64,000 bases of DNA from NCBI GenBank assembly GCA_026120035.1, contig JALRME010000002.1, positions 2,046,001-2,110,000 of the forward strand, given 5' to 3'. The stretch is from Coleophoma eucalyptorum. Lineage: Eukaryota; Ascomycota; Leotiomycetes; Helotiales; Dermateaceae. How positions within the stretch are numbered: position 1 is the stretch's first letter; the number at the start of each line of letters is the position of its first letter. Position numbers and translations under genes: made by a program. Of this stretch, positions 24,094 to 36,354 are shown piece after piece. The notes beneath the pieces were generated by a model. That model searched no databases. It saw only the letters and a program-made list of their open reading frames with translations, and was not told the origin of the DNA.

Positions 24094-27000
24094 TCATTCG
24101 TCCTGTAATTCATCGTTCGAGGTATTGGCTTGAGTATCACCTTCCTCTGACACTTCTCGTGTGCTTGTCTCGCACAAAGATTCCAATTCTGTTTGTGCAT
24201 ATTCAAGCTCAGCGAAAGCAGCTGCCTGCCAAGTTGAAGATCCTGTGGCTAGAACGAAGTGTGGATTTAAATACTCGGTATCGAAGTACTTCTCCTTCCT
24301 TGTATTTTTCCGCGTTCCCCCCTCTAATGCTGATAAGGCACTTCGGGTGGTTCGCATTCTCTTTCCCTTCCGACCTCCACCTCCCTCGCTAAGCAGGTTG
24401 CTTAAGCGAGTTCGCTCATCAAGAAGCTTAGCATCGTAAGCTACAATCGAACGGACAAATGGTGCCACGTCGTGCACGATGAGCGACATGGTTCTGTCAA
24501 AGCAGGATGCTTCTAAGATGCTATTATTGCTCCAAACGTACTTCTTTTCCGGTGTCGCGATGGGGTCGAAGGCCAAGCTGAAATCAAACCGCGTGAGTGA
24601 CGGATCAATATAGATTGAGTGTTCTCTGATGAGATTAATGATGCATTCCTCGCTGGGGCTGCTGAGTTCTGGCGGAATATCAAGGCCATGTTTCAAATGC
24701 CCCTCTATTTGAAGACTGTTTCTAGCTCGGGATTTCATCCATGTTGACAAGTCCGCACCTAATCGATCGTAAGTTACTTTGGGATGAGCCTCCAGAAGCC
24801 TCCATGCTAGTACATAATCTTCCTTGGCTTTGGCTGAAAGTTTTGGAAGATCGACATCAAGAGGGATCTATTTATGTTAGTGGACTCGAAGTGTTAAGTT
24901 TCAGCCGGAAATGCTTGTATGCTCACCTGATTGATCGTCGAAAAGGCCCCAGCGGAGCAGACATCAGACACACTCAACATGTCTACAAAATCCTCGTAAA
25001 TGCCAAGAGCAGCATAATCATCTTTACGTCCGCTGGAAACCTTCTGTCGACCCTGTGCCCAAGACGAAACATCCAGGCCTTGCTGCCAACCTCCCATGTC
25101 GAGGTTCCAACCTTCCCAAACTTCACGCAGCATCTCCTCCTCGATGTCTAGAAAGTGCGATTGACTTTTAAGATAGTCCTGATTCAACCACCCCATACCG
25201 GCTTGATAGGTGTCCTGGCTTACTATTCGAAGCGTGTGGCCATTTTCGTCAACATCACATCCTGGAGGCCATCGGGGATAAAACCATTCTAGTCCGCCCT
25301 TTCGATCTCCGACCGTAAGTTGGCACCAGAAGTCCAAATCTGTCAAGGAAGCCCTGAGGTCGAAATGTCGACCTTCATACAGGGCTTCGATGGCCGAGCG
25401 TTGGAGAGCATGGCCTTCATTGGCGGCTACAAGGAGCATGTGGTCCACAGCGAGCTCCATTGGGGTTGCCGAGTATCGAAGGACTGCATGCAACTGGGGC
25501 CAAAGTCCTTGTAATGGTATGGCGGCTTCATCAGTACAAGTCATGATCAACGGACGTTTTGATGAGGTTATCAGAGGCATAATTGTGGCCCAGAATTGCT
25601 TATCTTCCTCGTAAAGAATATCAACTTCTTCCAGTAATATTAATGACTGCCGTTGATGTTTCGGCGTTTTTTTGACGCTGCTTGTGCCAGTCACATCCTC
25701 CCTCTTATTCTCCTCGGGCTTTGGCATGACAACATTTTGCTGTACCGGTAACTTCGGTTTGAAAAAGGAGTTCATTGTGCCCTGCCTGCCACTCTTGATA
25801 TCTGCTGCCAGAGAATCCGAGATTTGTTTCATATCGTCGTCGAAGGCATCAGCATGAGTTGCTGTGGATGAGCTCTGTACAAGATGGTTCCGAGTCATAT
25901 CGCCAACCTTTTCTAGAATGTCTCTGCCACTCCGTCTGCTGCTAGCATTTATCTCAAATACTTCGAATCCTAGTTCTTTGGCCACCGCATAAACTGTCGC
26001 GGTCTTTCCACTTCCATGGGGGCCACTAATGAGCACCGCATTGGCAAGTTTTCGTGGGTCGTTTTTATTGTAGGACCGAAGTAATGTCTTGTTTGGAAGA
26101 CCATGGCTAACACCTGGACTGTCGATCTCATCGGGTTGTTCAATTTCATCCATCTCATCTTCATCATCTGAGATGATGAAATCATCCAATTTTTTGGATT
26201 TCCGTTTACGCTTTGCAGAAGCATCAGATTTAGACATTCCTGAACGTTTCGGTGCTATAGATGTGGCTCGACTCTGAGGTTCAGCTGCACCTCTATCGAC
26301 AGCTAGAATCGTCAGAGATTGCAGCCATTCTTTTAAGATCACAGGCTCCCGGCCCATTTGTAGTACTTCTATTGCTTTCTTCGGCGCATACTTAGCTGTC
26401 CATGCTTGTGTTTCGCACTGCGAACGGTCAAATGGGGAGAGTGAAGTGGCGATGGAGGCGTATAGCTTTTGCAACGCTGCGTGAGCTGTACTATGCTGAC
26501 CGGCAGTCTGGATTTCGTCCTCACCAGAGCTCTCACCAGCTTTTGCAGAGGTAGCTTGGAACTTAGCATGAAGCTCTTTGCGAACACGGCATTGCAACGT
26601 GTATCCCGTTTCAATATGCTTCTGAGGAATTCTAAGATAAGGGGACGGCTCTTTAAAACCATCCGCATTGAAGCTGTTAACGCTTTGCGCTATAGCTGCA
26701 ATGTTTAAAGACGCAGTAGAAACGTTCAAGATGTCTTCATAGTGCAAGATCTCCACTGCTTGGCCTTTGGATTTCTTGTGGGATGGTGGCAACAGTGAGC
26801 CTTCGTATCTAGAAGGACTATGGCCCCTATTATGCTGCATCCCTTTCCAGGGCCAAGCAGGCTCCATGGCACCAGGGAATTTGAAAAGTCTCTCAGTCTT
26901 TCCAAACCCAGCAAACGCCATCGTGTCTTTACTCGCAGCCTGCGGTCTCCCTCTGCTGGAAACCATTGAAAGTTTTGGTCGCTCGACAGGCTCAGCACGT

Positions 27001-27990
27001 TCGGGTGCAGTAGTTGAAATTTCACCTATTTTCCCCGAAAAAAATGGATGTGTGGTCTTCAACTTTTGAGTAGCTTCTTTTTTGGAGAAAAAAGAATGCG
27101 GAGGCTTGCTAGTACTGTTTGATTTGATAGCGCCGCAGGTCCCCATACTTGGGCTACAGACTGCCTTTGCGCTCTCCATAATCTGGTTTATTCGTGTACC
27201 AATCCGCAGTCGAGACTCTTCGTCGTTGCCGTATTGCAGTACGGCAATTTGAGACTTTCGTTTTCTACCACGAGGTTTTGGGTTTTTCTCAGTGCCTGGA
27301 GTTTCTGCTATATTTGACTTCTTAGCAGGTGGGGATCCGATTGTTCCAGTTTTTCGATTTAGTCGCAGCACCTTTTTATTGCTATCTGGCTGTACGATCG
27401 GCCCGGACGCGTGTTTTTCAAGGAAAGGGCCGGTTTCGATGGATATAAGAGCTTGTTGTTCGATAAGTGTTGTAGGAGTTCGGGACTGTCCTGAAGTATT
27501 CGCGGCCATACCAGTCATAGCTGCTGTCTCTGAATGCACAATCACTCTCTTCAAAGTCTTCTCTTCGTCCCCATCGATTTCCGGCATATTCACCTCTTCT
27601 AGCGATTGCGAAAAGATGCCTTCTCCACATGTCTCACCTGTGTCTTCGCGTGATACTGAAGAGGTTTTAATTCGCTTTCTTCGACCAGTATTTGGGTCTA
27701 CCTCTAGCATAGCGGCTGATACTGGAGCTGTCTCTACAGTACCATCTTGGTTTGTGTTCCTCGCTGCATCTTCCTTCTTGCATTTTTCAGTCTTTGAATT
27801 CGAGTTGGGCTCTGCTGCGATGACAGCGGCGGAATCTTGAAGGTCATCTTTGGCTGTCGAACCTGGGCAGCCTCCTGCACGCAGCTGTCAGTGACGATAC
27901 TAAAAGAAGAGACTGAACCTGCTGGTGCGTACTTATGGATTTGATGAAGAAGGGGTGCAGACTTGTGGACTCCTGCTCTTCTCTCCCCAT
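24094..27990 (-). CDS. ELG1: ELG1/ATAD5-like RFC subunit (PCNA unloader)
   Basis: Exons 27990..27933, about 27874..24927 and 24867..24094 (minus strand) give about 1259 aa. The second exon could instead start at 27862, four residues shorter. A disordered N-terminal half with basic clusters leads into an AAA+ domain: Walker A GPHGSGKT at about residue 637, Walker B in SLILLEEVDILYEED at about 760, and sensor-1-like PLIMTCTDEAA. Flanking sequence matches the Elg1/ATAD5 family, whose members replace Rfc1 in an RFC-like clamp complex and remove PCNA from DNA after replication. Start MGREEQESTSLHPFF is typical of the fungal family. Several FF-ending PCNA-binding-like motifs are present (see findings). 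It is divergent from UTP8, 440 bp apart. Confidence 0.9.
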
Positions 27991-28429
27991 GGTGTGGGCA
28001 ACCAAAAGGGCCATATAACCTATCTCTCATTCGCTCGTACGCGCTATTTCACGCGTTCTGGAAGCTCAGGTTTGTAACTGGCATGTTTTTAGACAGAATT
28101 TGGTTGTCCTATTAAACTTGCGCGTGAATTGCGGGCTTAAATTTAATCTTTCAGAAACTTGGGGGACAATACAGTGTGAGCATGGCGGGAGGCAGAAGAA
28201 AATGATGATAATTCAATGTCAATGACCTCAATTGGGAAGCGCGTCGTCTCGCGATTTCAATTTAGCAGCGGCCGCCGTAGAATTACACTACTATTACCAC
28301 GCGCAGAATCCTGGCAACCGTAATCGCTATCGCAACTTTTTTCCGGGACAAAAATAATTTTGATAGACCGCTCTGCTTTGAACGAAACTTGACAGCGTTC
28401 GCGACGATATTTCTTATACTACCGTCAAG
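27991..28429. promoter_or_regulatory. Shared divergent promoter region of ELG1 and UTP8
   Basis: 439 bp between two divergent ATGs. It contains GCGGCCGCC-type GC-rich sequence at about 28268 and short T-rich runs. No ORF was seen. Confidence 0.5.
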
Positions 28430-31245
28430 ATGTCTGGCAGATTCTCTCTACAGCCACCATATGTTGTCGCTACATTGCCACAACCGATTGACCACTCGAA
28501 TGGGTGTTACGTGGTGGGAGAAGTGCTTGGAAGGCAGAATGGCTCGAGAAAGAGAAAGCGCTCCGAGTTAGCTATTGGAATCCATGGAGAGGGTGTAAAT
28601 CTCTACGATGTGAGCAGCTTGAGTATTACCCTTGAAAGCCGCAGCTTACAAGACCATAGATCCCATCTTCTAGATTGATCACCTCATACGCTGTTCCACC
28701 GCAGTCAACATTCACCTGTGCTCCCTGTTCAACAAGAATTCGTATTAACAAAACCACCGCTGAGAGACGAACGTATGTCGCCACGAAGACACCACAAAGT
28801 TCCATTACACTGTTCCGTGATATCAGCCCCAGATCTGGAACTTCAACCTCTTCTGCTGTCACCACCAAGCTGGATCAATCGGCAGCTGACATAGTCTTTC
28901 TTGGAACCGTCACCACTGACCACACGTCAGGGGCCACTGAGTCTACCGACCTGTTGGTGATAAAGGAAGATGGGGAGATTCAGTGCTTGGATGGAGAAAC
29001 TCTTGAGAAGAAATGGATATCGCCTGCAACAGCATTGTATGTGGACAGAGCATCAGAGAGCCCTCGAGACGCGAAAGTCGAATTTGCACATCTCACAAAT
29101 GCGTATACTGCCAGCCAGGGAATTCTTAAAGGTCGCCAAGATGTTCTGGCTACTTTCCCAGAAGAAGTCACCCAAGACGGTTTCAATCCCGATATTCTCA
29201 TCTTGGTTACCAGTTCTGCACTTGCTGAGGATACCCCCAGCGCTACATTACAAATATTTACCTTACCAAGAAGGCTTACTTCCTCGAGCTTGAAGCAGTC
29301 TGTAGATTGCTTGCTTACTGCAAAATTGACTGAAGGACTTGCATCGGCCGCTGTCAAAAGATCTTATGCCCTGCACGCATCCACAGGTACGCTCCAGGAG
29401 CTCTCTGGAAACAAACTATTCACCTACGATCTTTCCCAAACGTTGCCAAAAATGCAATCTGTGATGTCAATTCCTAGCGCTACATCATTTTTACGAATTT
29501 CGAGCGCTTCCACCATGATCGCAACCAACAGCACAGTTGGAGTTTACAACCCAAAATTCGACTCTGTCCTAGCGACAGTTTCGCTCGACAGTATGGATGC
29601 CAAGGACAGCCCAAAGAGAAGAAAAATATCAGATCCATCAAACTCGTCTTCGAAACCCGAATACCATCTTGTGGCTTATTTCCCACGAACTGGGACTACA
29701 GTCGGCATCTATGGGAAGGATCTTGTAGCCGTTCAAATCGAAAATCAGCATGACAACAAATCAACCACGTCTGGACTTTTGATCGACTCTCTTGGTCGAG
29801 CGATTCGACAGAAGCGAAAGGGGTCTGAATGGACGGAAAAGACGTTAAAATTAGACGGCTTAACAACATTTGGTTCATATCTTCCAGGGTCAATTGGAGG
29901 TGCTGACCCGTCGCTTTCTGAAGACTTTGCGGCCACGGATAAATTCGTCTTGGAAAAAGATGTCGAAGGTTTCGAAAGTGTGATGGTCTCGAAACTTGGA
30001 CTAAACATGTCAAACATCTCTACTAAGGCAACAGTCAAAGGTAGTCCTGGTAATGGAAAGACTTTTGTGGATCGCCGATGGGTCTCTTACGCCATCAAAA
30101 AAATATTCTCTTGGTCTAAGGATGGCGCCGAGTCATATCAGCTAAACATTGAGTTTTACCCCCCAAAAACTTTCGCCTGGCTTCTAGACACTGGAAATCT
30201 TACAGTGGCAAATATAGAGGTGGCTCTTAGAGACGAGGTTCGAGCCTCCCCCGAGCAACGTATTCCCCATGGACAGCTGGTTCAAGCTGTAGTAGAAGTG
30301 GACCCAGAACTAGAGCTCCTATTAGCTCTTCTTGACAGCAATTATATGTGTGCTGAAGATCTTCTGCATGCTATCAGACGATTAATGGAGAGTTTGGAAT
30401 TGATTGGCAATGCTAGCACTACCCAGAATCTTCTCACTCACGATGAGGAACAGGCTCTTACCGATGGAAACGTTGAGGATGAATTAGAGCGGCTGGAGGC
30501 AGAAGCAGAGGAGGATTTGCGACTTGCTGAATACCAACTTGGCCCCGGCTCCGGTGTTAGAGCACAAGCTTTGAGCGTAGCATTGGCTAAGTTATATGCC
30601 ACCCCTTCTGCTACGGTTGTTCAGGCACTTCAAACTACCTTGACTGGCCAAGAAGTTGTTTCATTGATATACCTTCTGCGTTTCGAGCTTGCACGAGGTT
30701 CTTGGACGTCCAGATACCTCGATGTCGGGCTGCTTGATTCTCCTGATGAAGAAGCCGAAGTCTTGAACAGCACAATCCTTCTGATCACTAGTCTCCTCAA
30801 CAACTGTATCGACGCTATCGGGGCCGGTGGGTGGCTAGCCGGTGATGCCAGGTTGATCAACGGAGACTTTTATGAATCCGAGGATCTTATCAGAAGTCTG
30901 AAGCTTGAAGTAAGTGCTGCTCTCGAAGGTATAGAAGAAGCATCGTACTTGCAAGGCTTGATGTCGGAATTCATCCGGTATGGTGATGCTGTGCAAAAAG
31001 CTCTTCCTAAAGCCACGAAAGAGGAGGATAACTATGCGGGCAAGAAGCGAAAGATAGCACCGGTGATAGTTCCTATTTCGGAGCAAAACGTTCCCGTGCT
31101 GCCTTTAGGGCTCAAGGTCGAGCAGCAGATTTCTCGACTTCGTGTTGCAGCCGGAGGAGAAGTCCAGCGACGAACAGCGAGAGATATTGGAAGGCTCAAG
31201 AGCAAAAAGGTTGGGAAGTATTCTCTCGAGCGTATCACTATATAA
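28430..31245 (+). CDS. UTP8: UTP8-like U3 snoRNP / t-UTP protein
   Basis: Exons 28430..28609 and 28660..31245 (50-nt intron) give 921 aa. The start MSGRFSLQPPYVVATLP, the basic patch SRKRKRSEL (a likely nuclear signal) and the joined run LYD-IPSSRLITSYAVPP match the beta-propeller start of fungal Utp8. The C-terminal half is helical with acidic runs (LERLEAEAEEDLRLAEYQLG), and the end VQRRTARDIGRLKSKKVGKY is basic, as in the family. Utp8 belongs to the t-UTP subcomplex, which binds early pre-rRNA, supports rDNA transcription and 18S processing, and in yeast also tRNA export. The assignment rests on overall pattern rather than on a catalytic motif. Other acceptors in the intron break the frame or give stops, so 28660 was chosen. 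Confidence 0.75.
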
Positions 31246-32099
31246 TGGTCTGCAGCTCAACAGTGTTTCGTTGCAATAGAAAGATGCATTCAATGTCAAA
31301 GTACGATTTAATATCTGTGAATTCCATGTGGCGTAAATCAAACCATGCAAGTCTAGTTCTCAAGGTCGTCAGCCATGTATCACTGAGCCAGATCGAGGGG
31401 TTACGTTTATCTCAGCATGCACACCGAGTAGTGATTTTCGGAGTTGCGACCTCAGAGACAGATCACTATTGGCAGATCCCCAAGCAATGAACTGATCGGG
31501 TCTACCCGTAGGAGATGACTTGGCTATCTCCACATGCTCGCCACGAGTGGGGGAAGCTGGGTGGGAAACTCAAGCATGGGGGACAACCTCTTAAGAACGT
31601 CCATACCGGATTGCTTAGCGATCAATCCAAGGCCCATATCATACGACGTGTACACGGTGTCAGGGCATTGCATGGGTGAAGGTGTGTTGTAATTTGAGGC
31701 TGAGGCTACATATTTTCCTTGCTGCGCCACCGGTTCGTGCTGCAAGGTTCCCCATCAGATTGGCCCGTTCGGCGATACGACAGCCTCATTGTCCTCCAAG
31801 GCTCGCTCGACGTCACTGACAGGCAGGATAGGCAGGACTGGCTGCATTTCTGCGAGATCATTACCTAAGGTAACAACGTTCAGCTCTCCCTCCCGTCTCC
31901 CTTTATTTCCATTACTTCTGTTGCCTGGCCTCTCCCTCTCATTCTTGTCTTCGTCACAGCTGTTGCTTGCTACGCGTAAAGGAAGCAGGATTCAGGACGA
32001 AAGACGAACACCTGGAGACGGCCCCACCCCGCACCTGCAAACGAATCAGACCATAGAAGTCCCATACCCGACCCACAAGAGGGACATACATACGTCGAG
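31246..32099. other. Intergenic
   Basis: 3' region of UTP8 and promoter/leader of the next gene. Pyrimidine-rich DNA at 31880-31970 is promoter-like. No gene was seen. Confidence 0.55.
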
Positions 32100-34389
32100 A
32101 TGTCTTTCGGAGCATCACCTTCAGATATCATCATTGTGGTGACATTCTGTAGAGCGTTATATCGACGGTGCAAGGAGGCTGGAGGTGAATACCTCGAGAT
32201 CAGTCGCGAGGTTCGAGGGCTACATACAGTCTTGCGCCATCTCAAATACGAGGTTCAGGCACCAGAGTCGCCATTAAATCGTGATCGCTCAATATACGGC
32301 CGCGATCTTGCGCCAATAATTGGCGATTGTGATAGCACTCTGCATGGACTGGACCTTTTGCTTCAAAAATATGGCAGGCTCAGCGATAGCAGTTCCTCGA
32401 GCCCGCGCATCTTATGGGAGAAGATGAAGTTCGGCAGCAATGAGTTGGACGAATTAGGAGGAATAAGAGTCAAATTAATTTCTCATAAAACCAGTTTGAC
32501 ACTTTTCCTGGATACCATCCAACTTCACGAGTCCGGAAGATTAGCTTTGAGCCTACAGAACCAGGGAGGCCAACTAGATGTGATTCTGGACAAAGTAGAT
32601 AATATTGCAGCACGGATGGGTCAGAAAGCTGGTAGTATTATGACAAATTACCAAGATGATGACAAAGAGGTTTGGAAACAATTCCGCAGAGAACTTGTGG
32701 CAGAAGGGTTCGATAGCGGAGTTTTGCATAAGCATAAGGTGCGATCTTTATATCCCTTCATATTGTTCTTCATGGGTCTTTTCCCCGTGGGAACACTTGG
32801 ACCCATGCTAACTTTATATAGGATGTTTTGCGTGCGTATATCCGTGAGATTGACCAGAAGGGTCTTCTTGATGAGAATCCAATCGATGCAAGATCACCTT
32901 CCATCCAACCAGGTGTGAACCCTGATCTTTGGTTGGATTCAGTCCATTCCGAAACATCGGAGGAGCCTCCTCCTTCGTTCCATTCCCTGAATACAAATAG
33001 CACAGATGAGTCGATGAAGGAAATGATCAGAAAGGAGGATAACATGAAATTCCTTCCGTCCTTGAAGATAGCTCGAACCCCACTAGAACCAAGAGATGGC
33101 AAATCCCAGATAAATCTGTACGTGAAGCAATGGTCATCTTATTGAAATGGTTTCTGACACGATGACAGGAACTTTGCATCTCAGCCTCAACAACTTAATA
33201 AGCACAGCTACGGAGAGTCTTCGCCCATACCTCGAGTCACAACCTCAAGTGAAAAGGAGCCACAATACTTTAACTCCAGTGGGTCGGATAGTGGCAACTC
33301 GGAGACTTCTGACAAGCAACTCCAGCTACTCAAGACCTCAGATATGGCGCTGGTGATACGTACTAGTGACCTTCCTGCTCCAAGCTCAAGTATGGCTCTA
33401 CAAATAACGCCCTCCGGATCTCCATCAAGTTATCGAAGCTACAACAGCTTTACTGGACGAGATGATACCCTTCGATCACTCCCAGTTCGTTCAAAGGATG
33501 TTAACGAATTCGGTGCTTCACCGCGAAGAAGTGGGGTGCTCACTGTCCCTGCTTCGTATCAACCAAGTAAAGATGGCAGTAGTAGCCCTAGACAGGAATC
33601 TTGGAGACTGGCCCCCGACCAGAATGGAAATGAAATTCCCCCTGATGCAAAATGGACCAAGATAAAGCGTAGCTTGGTATCTCTAGAAGTTCTGGACCAA
33701 GATCACCAACGATATGAGGCGTACGTACTCCTTTCATTCTTATTCGGAGGGACCTCGCTAAATATGTGAACAGTCGTCCAGATTTTGTTGCAGTTCTAGG
33801 TATTTTGAGCCTTGAACAAATTCAGGATTATGCAGCTCGGTCGCGATCACTAAGAGAGGCACGGTACAGAAGACAACAGCATCAACAGGCCCAAGCCCCT
33901 CAGAGTATGCCAATACCTATTAGCCAACCTGTATTGCCTCGCAGCCGTAATGTACCGTCTGATGATGAATCAGAATCATCAGAAGAAGTAGAACGGCGCC
34001 GGCCACGCTTTCAGGAGCACCGATCATTTCCAGGATCTCCTACTCCAAACTATACGCACACAAGTCGCTCGGGTTATCCAAATCCTTATGGCCAGCCTCC
34101 CTCACCATCTATGTCTTCTTCCACTTTACCAGTACAGGCGCCACGAATGTCACAACATTCGCCACGAGATCGGTACATTCCCCATCCCAGTTCCAATAAA
34201 GAGGGAGAAAGACAAGAATCACGACGACGACACTCTTCGCCACCCCGGCGCTCACATTCATCACAAAAGAACGTGGATACACGTGAGAAACCAAAGAGTC
34301 GATGGAAGGAGAATCTAGGCGCAGGTGCTATGGGTGGTGCGGCCATGAGTCTCCTGCACGTTCTAGCAGAGGCGGCAGAGGGCCTATGA
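32100..34389 (+). CDS. Unrecognised fungal protein with STAND/NLR-type helical N-terminus
   Basis: Exons 32100..32738, 32822..33117, 33169..33720 and 33774..34389 join in frame to 700 aa. The first ~210 residues (MSFGASPSDIIIVVTFCRAL onward) are helical and resemble the N-terminal domain found at the start of many fungal NLR/STAND-like and uncharacterised proteins. The middle (about 240-420) is rich in Ser, Pro and Thr and looks disordered. A conserved-looking block at about 470-530 (LEVLDQDHQRYEARPDFVAV, LSLEQIQDYAARSRSLREAR) spans the last intron. The tail is Ser/Arg/Pro-rich, ending in a small Gly/Ala-rich hydrophobic helix. No ATPase, kinase or effector domain is visible. Function unknown. 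A related group of fungal proteins seems likely, but I cannot name it. Confidence 0.75.
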
Positions 34390-34965
34390 AAGGCACACCA
34401 GTTCCTTTGGAGCGAGTAGGACGGAATTCACTTTGATTGGCTGAGACTGCGGAAGGTTAGGAAAGAGCGGAAGTTTGGATCAGCGGGTATGGAAATAGCA
34501 CGTTTGTAAGATCAAAGGTCCATCGAGACCGCTGCATGTAGGAGTGTAAGCGCTGTCCCAGTCAGCGAATCCGATGGCCGAAGATGATACTTGCTGCAGT
34601 CCAATTTTTGTACTGCCATCAGTTCTTTCTAGCACGGGCGGCCTTTGTGTTCTTAGAAGGCAGTTTTGGGGCTTGGGGGTTGGTACATAGTACGGAGTAC
34701 GGAGTATACTAGCCTGACTTGACATCCTCCCACCGCGTGCACCAACACACAAGTACGGAAGCTGTCCCTGAGTGAAGGTACAAGTAGAGATTGATGCTGG
34801 ATATACGAGGTCCAGAGTGGCTTGGGCGGGTTGGTCTAGGCATGCAGCTCGCGGCTGGCGGAGTGCAAGTGGTGGAAAGAGGAGTAGCGAAAGTTTGCTA
34901 AGCCTGCATGCGGATCCGGAGAGGGGAAGCTCACCCCGCAATTTGGGGATTCCCCAGAAAGCCAA

Positions 34966-35004
34966 GCAAAGCACCGCAAAGCACCGCAAAACACCGCACA
35001 GCAC
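34966..35004. repeat. 10-bp tandem repeat (GCAAAGCACC, about 4 copies)
   Basis: Two exact copies, a third with one change (GCAAAACACC) and a shortened fourth lie head to tail. Confidence 0.85.
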
Positions 35005-35206
35005 GGTTCATGTCCTGTTCGGTCCTGTCCAACGTCACCCTCCGCCAACCTCTGCTGTCTCCTCTTTCGTCTCTCCGCTCTCGTCTTTCGCCTCGCGTCT
35101 TTCGTCTTGTCTCGTCTTGTCTCGGTTTGCCTCGTCCTGCTTCCATCTCGGCTCCGCTCGTCTGCTCATCCCTTCCTCGCCTATCATTCCGGTCTCCTCT
35201 CCTCTA

Positions 35207-35225
35207 CTGCTTCTGCTTCTGCTTC

Positions 35226-35256
<31 letters not shown>

Positions 35257-35276
35257 TCTACTTCTGCTTCTGCTTT
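35207..35276. repeat. CTGCTT / CTG microsatellite within a pyrimidine-rich block
   Basis: Units CTTCTG and CTG alternate: several CTGCTT units, then about seven CTG units, then CTTCTG again. The repeat sits in a longer block of C+T-rich DNA (about 35030-35350) with strong strand asymmetry. Confidence 0.9.
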
Positions 35277-36143
35277 TGTTCACTGTTTCGTTGTCTCTTA
35301 CCCTATCCCTATCCCTACCCCGTATCTCGTTCGTCCTCTCTTATTTCCGCTTTCATCACCGCTGGGGCTAGATCAATGTGCTCTGCATCATCCTACATAC
35401 ATGAGGCGTCTGACCGTCGTTGACCACCGCTTCACCACCTTGGCCATCAGTAAGCATTGAGGTCAAGGACAGCTAAGTTTGGTGTCCAAACTCTGTCACC
35501 TTCACCAAGCTCTACCAGTTCCTATCCCTCCCCCCACCCCTCCTCGGCTACGGCCTTCTTCAGCAGTGCTGCAGTTGCCTGCCGCGCCTCCCTCGTGGTA
35601 TGATGCACAGCTACATCCCCATTGAGCTAACTTTGGCTACTTTGCAAAAGATTGTCCGGCTCCAAACTCCATCTTCCTTTCCCTTTGCCGGTGGGCCATC
35701 GATCTCTCCTACTTCTCCTCTTCTCTGCTCTGCATAAAACAATTCAGCTCGAATACAAACTGCGGGGTCATGCAGTTGAAACTAGGTTGGTACGGCAAAG
35801 GGTGTAAACTTTGGCAGGCATCCAATTGTCGTCACTTATTGGCAAAATCCCGAGTTATTTCCTTTCATCCTCACCTCCGGATCTTGCTGCGCCTGGAGAT
35901 CCCACGCAACAAGAAATACTGCCGCGTCAATGGGATCCCAAGACATGTATGCAAAGCTCTTGGGTGGAAGATAAGAGAGGGGTAACCATGTTGTATGGTT
36001 CGATCCTATTGTTTCATTCCCACGCCTGTCCGTACGATCTTTACGACTGGTTGCCAAACTCGAGGGACCAATTGGGTTTGCACCGTTGTTGCTATCAGTT
36101 TAGAAACTTGCATATATACGTCCAGGATGAAGGAAGAAGGGGA

Positions 36144-36183
36144 CCCCACATTCTGTATGGCACTGCGTGCGGGGTTTCTGGGG
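36144..36183. promoter_or_regulatory. Cluster of three CreA/Mig1-type sites upstream of alcohol oxidase
   Basis: CCCCAC at 36144-36149 (GTGGGG on the other strand), GCGGGG at 36169-36174 and CTGGGG at 36178-36183 all match SYGGRG. They lie within 40 bp, about 170-210 bp before the ATG. Close pairs of such sites are the functional form in Aspergillus. Glucose repression of alcohol oxidase is known in methylotrophic yeasts; here it is inferred. Confidence 0.5.
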
Positions 36184-36354
36184 GGGGTGAATAAGGATTT
36201 AAAGGAAGTGCTTCGTCTCTGCTCCTCCAAGATACTTCTCCGTCAGACTGTATCTCAGAGTCATCTGTGGCAGAGAGATTCACCCCAAGTAGATACAAAA
36301 CTACAAGTCAAAGCTCGACGTCTCTAAAGTCTAAAGTACAATTGATCAATCAAT

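Larger units (their letters stand above)
34390..36354. other. Long promoter-like region before alcohol oxidase
   Basis: No gene supported in ~2 kb. It holds a 10-bp tandem repeat (34966-35004), a strongly pyrimidine-rich block (about 35030-35350) with a CTG/CTT repeat, a TACGGAGTACGGAGTA word at 34691-34706 and CreA-like sites near 36144-36183. It is likely the regulatory region, perhaps with a long leader, of the alcohol oxidase gene. Frames of 117-199 codons within it come from the biased base composition. Confidence 0.55.

Noticed and set aside
34691..34706. TACGGAGTACGGAGTA word
   Set aside because: The TACGGAGTA word also occurs elsewhere in the window (for example about 6326 and inside the MRPL35 gene near 40613), so no special role can be claimed.
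34772..35460. Overlapping frames of 117-199 codons in the pyrimidine-rich block
   Set aside because: Runs of Leu, Ser, Ala or Arg arise from the CTG/CTT repeat and CT bias; no real protein pattern.
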